DNA of 64,000 nt, taken from the NCBI RefSeq assembly GCF_042686175.1, contig NZ_JBHUOR010000003.1:1-64000 (forward strand), written 5' to 3'. This stretch comes from Kurthia populi (GTDB lineage Bacteria > Bacillota > Bacilli > Bacillales_A > Planococcaceae). Of this stretch, positions 62,492-64,000 are shown piece after piece (within the stretch, counting starts at the first letter, position 1; every line of letters starts with the position of its first letter). The notes beneath the pieces were generated by a model. That model made no database searches and was not told the origin of the DNA. It saw nothing but the letters and a program-made list of their open reading frames with translations. Position numbers and translations under genes: made by a program.

Positions 62492-62965
62492 TTATTCAGC
62501 TAAAAATCGTTGTAGTAGTTTAATCTCTCGTGCAACATCCGCTTCACCATCGAGTTGAATTTTTTGCTGCATCGCATGATTCAACTGTTGCCAAATAGCG
62601 TCACTTAGCGGCGTAAATTGCTCAATGGTAATGCGCGATGCCCAATATCTTTCAAAATCTGCGGGATAGTGGCGCACGACTTGATCACTAATAAAATACA
62701 TTTTTCTAAATGTTAATACGGCTGTAGCACTCGATAAATCCGTACGCTCATGCTTGCACACTAACGTCACATCATCAATCTCATTCAGCTCATATAAACG
62801 AATATATACAGCTTGTAGCAAGCCATAAATCATTTGACGCTCCTGCCACTGTTCGATATGTCCATCAAGCTCATGACGCATGTGATAATCCAATTGGTAC
62901 AGGCGACACTCCACAATATTCAATGCTTCACCAACACGTATATAATCCGTTGCGTAGTGATTCAT
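62492..62965 (-). CDS. hypothetical protein, 157 residues
   Basis: ATG 62965 has AGAGGAG; the frame is open to 63004. Mostly helical, no membrane span, with YIRVGEALNIVECRLYQLDYHM and a C-terminal IKLLQRFLAE helix. I do not recognise the family. Monocistronic with its own terminator. Confidence 0.65.
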   Translation of the reverse strand: MNHYATDYIRVGEALNIVECRLYQLDYHMRHELDGHIEQWQERQMIYGLLQAVYIRLYELNEIDDVTLVCKHERTDLSSATAVLTFRKMYFISDQVVRHYPADFERYWASRITIEQFTPLSDAIWQQLNHAMQQKIQLDGEADVAREIKLLQRFLAE

Positions 62966-63155
62966 GTCGAATCGGCTCCTCTTACTATTTATGTTATCCT
63001 CCATTATACAGGCAATAGGTAAGAGTCTCTATTAAATTGCTTAAAGCGTATGAAAATCGGTTACGTCTGAGAAAATGTTTAGCATATTCGCAAATTATTT
63101 ATGCATGCTACTGCATTATTCATTCACAAGATTTATGAGGAAAAAGTAGGTGTGC

Positions 63156-63340
63156 ATATTTCAATTTAAACAAAACTACATATTCATATTTCTATTGAAG
63201 AGCCGCTTGTACAACAGGATTATCTAGAACAGCTACAAGCATTTCGCAGGGTACGCGATCAACTCGGAAGTGAAATGAAGCATCTCGCCGCACAGCTATT
63301 AGAAGTTTACGCACAAAAACGTAGACATGTAAATACGTAA
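63156..63340 (+). pseudogene. C-terminal remnant, possibly arsenate-reductase/LMW-phosphatase-like
   Basis: The plus-strand frame ending at TAA 63338-63340 reads IEEPLVQQDYLEQLQAFRRV then RDQLGSEMKHLAAQLLEVYA. The D/E-P followed by AFRRVRD resembles the last helix of low-molecular-weight phosphatase-type arsenate reductases. No start codon or N-terminal part precedes it; the frame is closed by TAA near 63166. It is followed by a good terminator, as an old gene end would be. Family identity is tentative. Confidence 0.4.
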
Positions 63341-63357
63341 ACATGTCTACATTTTTT
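63321..63357 (+). terminator. terminator after gene remnant
   Basis: GTAGACATGT and ACATGTCTAC form a perfect 10-bp stem followed by ATTTTTT. Confidence 0.8.
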
Positions 63358-64000
63358 CTATTGTGGTGTCCATGAAATAATAGCCGCATAAAAACGATGC
63401 TTGTATATATATTGCTCCCCGTCATAGGTAACAAAATCAGCCAACGCCTGTTCAACATGCTCAAGCTGATACGCATTGTCGCGAATTTTTTTACTTTGTG
63501 CGGTCAGTAAGGCTTCCTTTGTTGGATATGTATAAATGCGTTCAAGCGGCAGCATTTGGCAATCAGCAAAAATACCGAGCTGATACAGCATATTTAAAAT
63601 TTCAATATAATCTCGGCGTGGATATTTAATAGCATAGCCGAACTGCTTATCTAGTACTTCATAATGCGGCTGGATAGGTCCTGTTGTCATACCGATAATC
63701 GCCTTTTTTCGTGCGAGCGCATTCATCTTTCGTAAGGTTGCATTCATATGATACATACGGTAAAAACAATTGACCCCTACGACAACATCATGTGGCTCAA
63801 GAGGTAATGTTTCAAATTTTCCGTGAATAAGTGCTGCATTTGTATACTGTGCTAAATAACTGAGTACGCTTTCTGAGCTATCCACACAGCTTAGACTAGC
63901 CGCATACTCTTCTAATGGAAAGGTATAATTACCCCAACCCGGACCGATTTCAAGTACAGAGTCCTGCGGGGAAATATGCGTCTTCATTGCGTCAAAAATA
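63358..64000 (-). CDS. class-I SAM-dependent methyltransferase, N-terminus beyond window
   Basis: SAM-binding motif I is SVLEIGPGWGNYTFPLEE, motif II-like acidic end SCVDSSESVL follows, then VVVGVNCFYRMYHM as motif IV. The first ATG in view is at 63987, but the frame stays open upstream to the window edge (IFDA) and motif I would be unusually near the start, so the gene most likely begins outside. 209 residues visible. Acceptor unknown. Confidence 0.8.
   Translation of the reverse strand, partial: IFDAMKTHISPQDSVLEIGPGWGNYTFPLEEYAASLSCVDSSESVLSYLAQYTNAALIHGKFETLPLEPHDVVVGVNCFYRMYHMNATLRKMNALARKKAIIGMTTGPIQPHYEVLDKQFGYAIKYPRRDYIEILNMLYQLGIFADCQMLPLERIYTYPTKEALLTAQSKKIRDNAYQLEHVEQALADFVTYDGEQYIYKHRFYAAIISWTPQ

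Noticed and set aside
1..64000. CRISPR arrays, tRNA, rRNA, prophage
   Set aside because: No regularly spaced repeats, no tRNA or rRNA sequence and no phage structural genes seen.

Overview
The window looks like the chromosome of a low-GC, Gram-positive, spore-former-type bacterium of the Bacillales, most like the Lysinibacillus/Solibacillus group (Planococcaceae/Caryophanaceae). The reasons are AT-rich intergenic DNA, Bacillus-style Shine-Dalgarno sites (AGGAGG, GAGGTG), a T-box in front of argS, Fur boxes of Bacillus type, an Mrp antiporter operon in A-to-G order, a meso-diaminopimelate dehydrogenase, a yng-type leucine-degradation operon and a YdhK lipoprotein. The species assignment is inference. 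I see no tRNA, rRNA, CRISPR array or prophage.

Layout. 0.1-4.1 kb: ATP-dependent hydantoinase-type genes hyuA-hyuB (minus) behind a sigma-54 promoter with two palindromic upstream sites. 4.4-9.2 kb: TspO-like membrane protein, a LysE exporter broken by an in-frame TGA, an unknown protein, a MOSC protein and a coiled-coil protein. 9.3-12.4 kb: RocR-type activator and rocD with its own sigma-54 promoter. 12.4-16 kb: two-component system plus YdhK-type lipoprotein, then an MFS transporter. 16-21.8 kb: T-box/argS, a SigB-type sigma factor, a MerR/B12-type regulator, acetyltransferases. 21.9-27.6 kb: mrpABCDEFG. 27.8-32 kb: ddh, GlsB/YeaQ protein, PucR-type regulator, nitronate monooxygenase. 32.1-34.1 kb: a chemotaxis-receptor pseudogene split by a TnpB element. 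34.5-37.4 kb: iron-type alcohol dehydrogenase and a CoA transferase. 37.6-42 kb: iron/siderophore ABC transporter, Fur boxes and a divergent pair of related proteins of unknown function. 42-44.4 kb: small regulators and acetyltransferase. 44.4-52 kb: heme-dependent oxidative N-demethylase cluster with NCS1 permease, aldehyde dehydrogenase and a sigma-54 activator. 52-60.4 kb: leucine/isovalerate degradation operon with a TetR regulator. 60.5-61.8 kb: an RsgA-type GTPase behind an upstream peptide and an attenuator-like terminator. 61.8-64 kb: a 600-bp gene-free stretch, an unknown gene, a gene remnant and a methyltransferase cut by the window edge.

How the genes work together. The most interesting link is between two loci 46 kb apart. 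hyuAB and the permease/N-demethylase operon both carry a GG-N10-GC sigma-54 promoter and paired palindromes of the form TTCATWWATGAA about 75-110 bp upstream of the expected start site. One pair lies directly before the gene of a sigma-54 activator. This suggests one regulon for uptake (NCS1), oxidative N-demethylation, aldehyde oxidation and ATP-driven ring opening of an N-methylated cyclic amide or hydantoin-like compound. A second strong signal is the rsgA leader: promoter, 25-codon reading frame, and a terminator whose loop and 3' arm can pair instead with the reading frame. Third, the TnpB element sits in a receptor gene that has lost its middle and also carries a later stop codon, and its promoter contains a LexA-like site.
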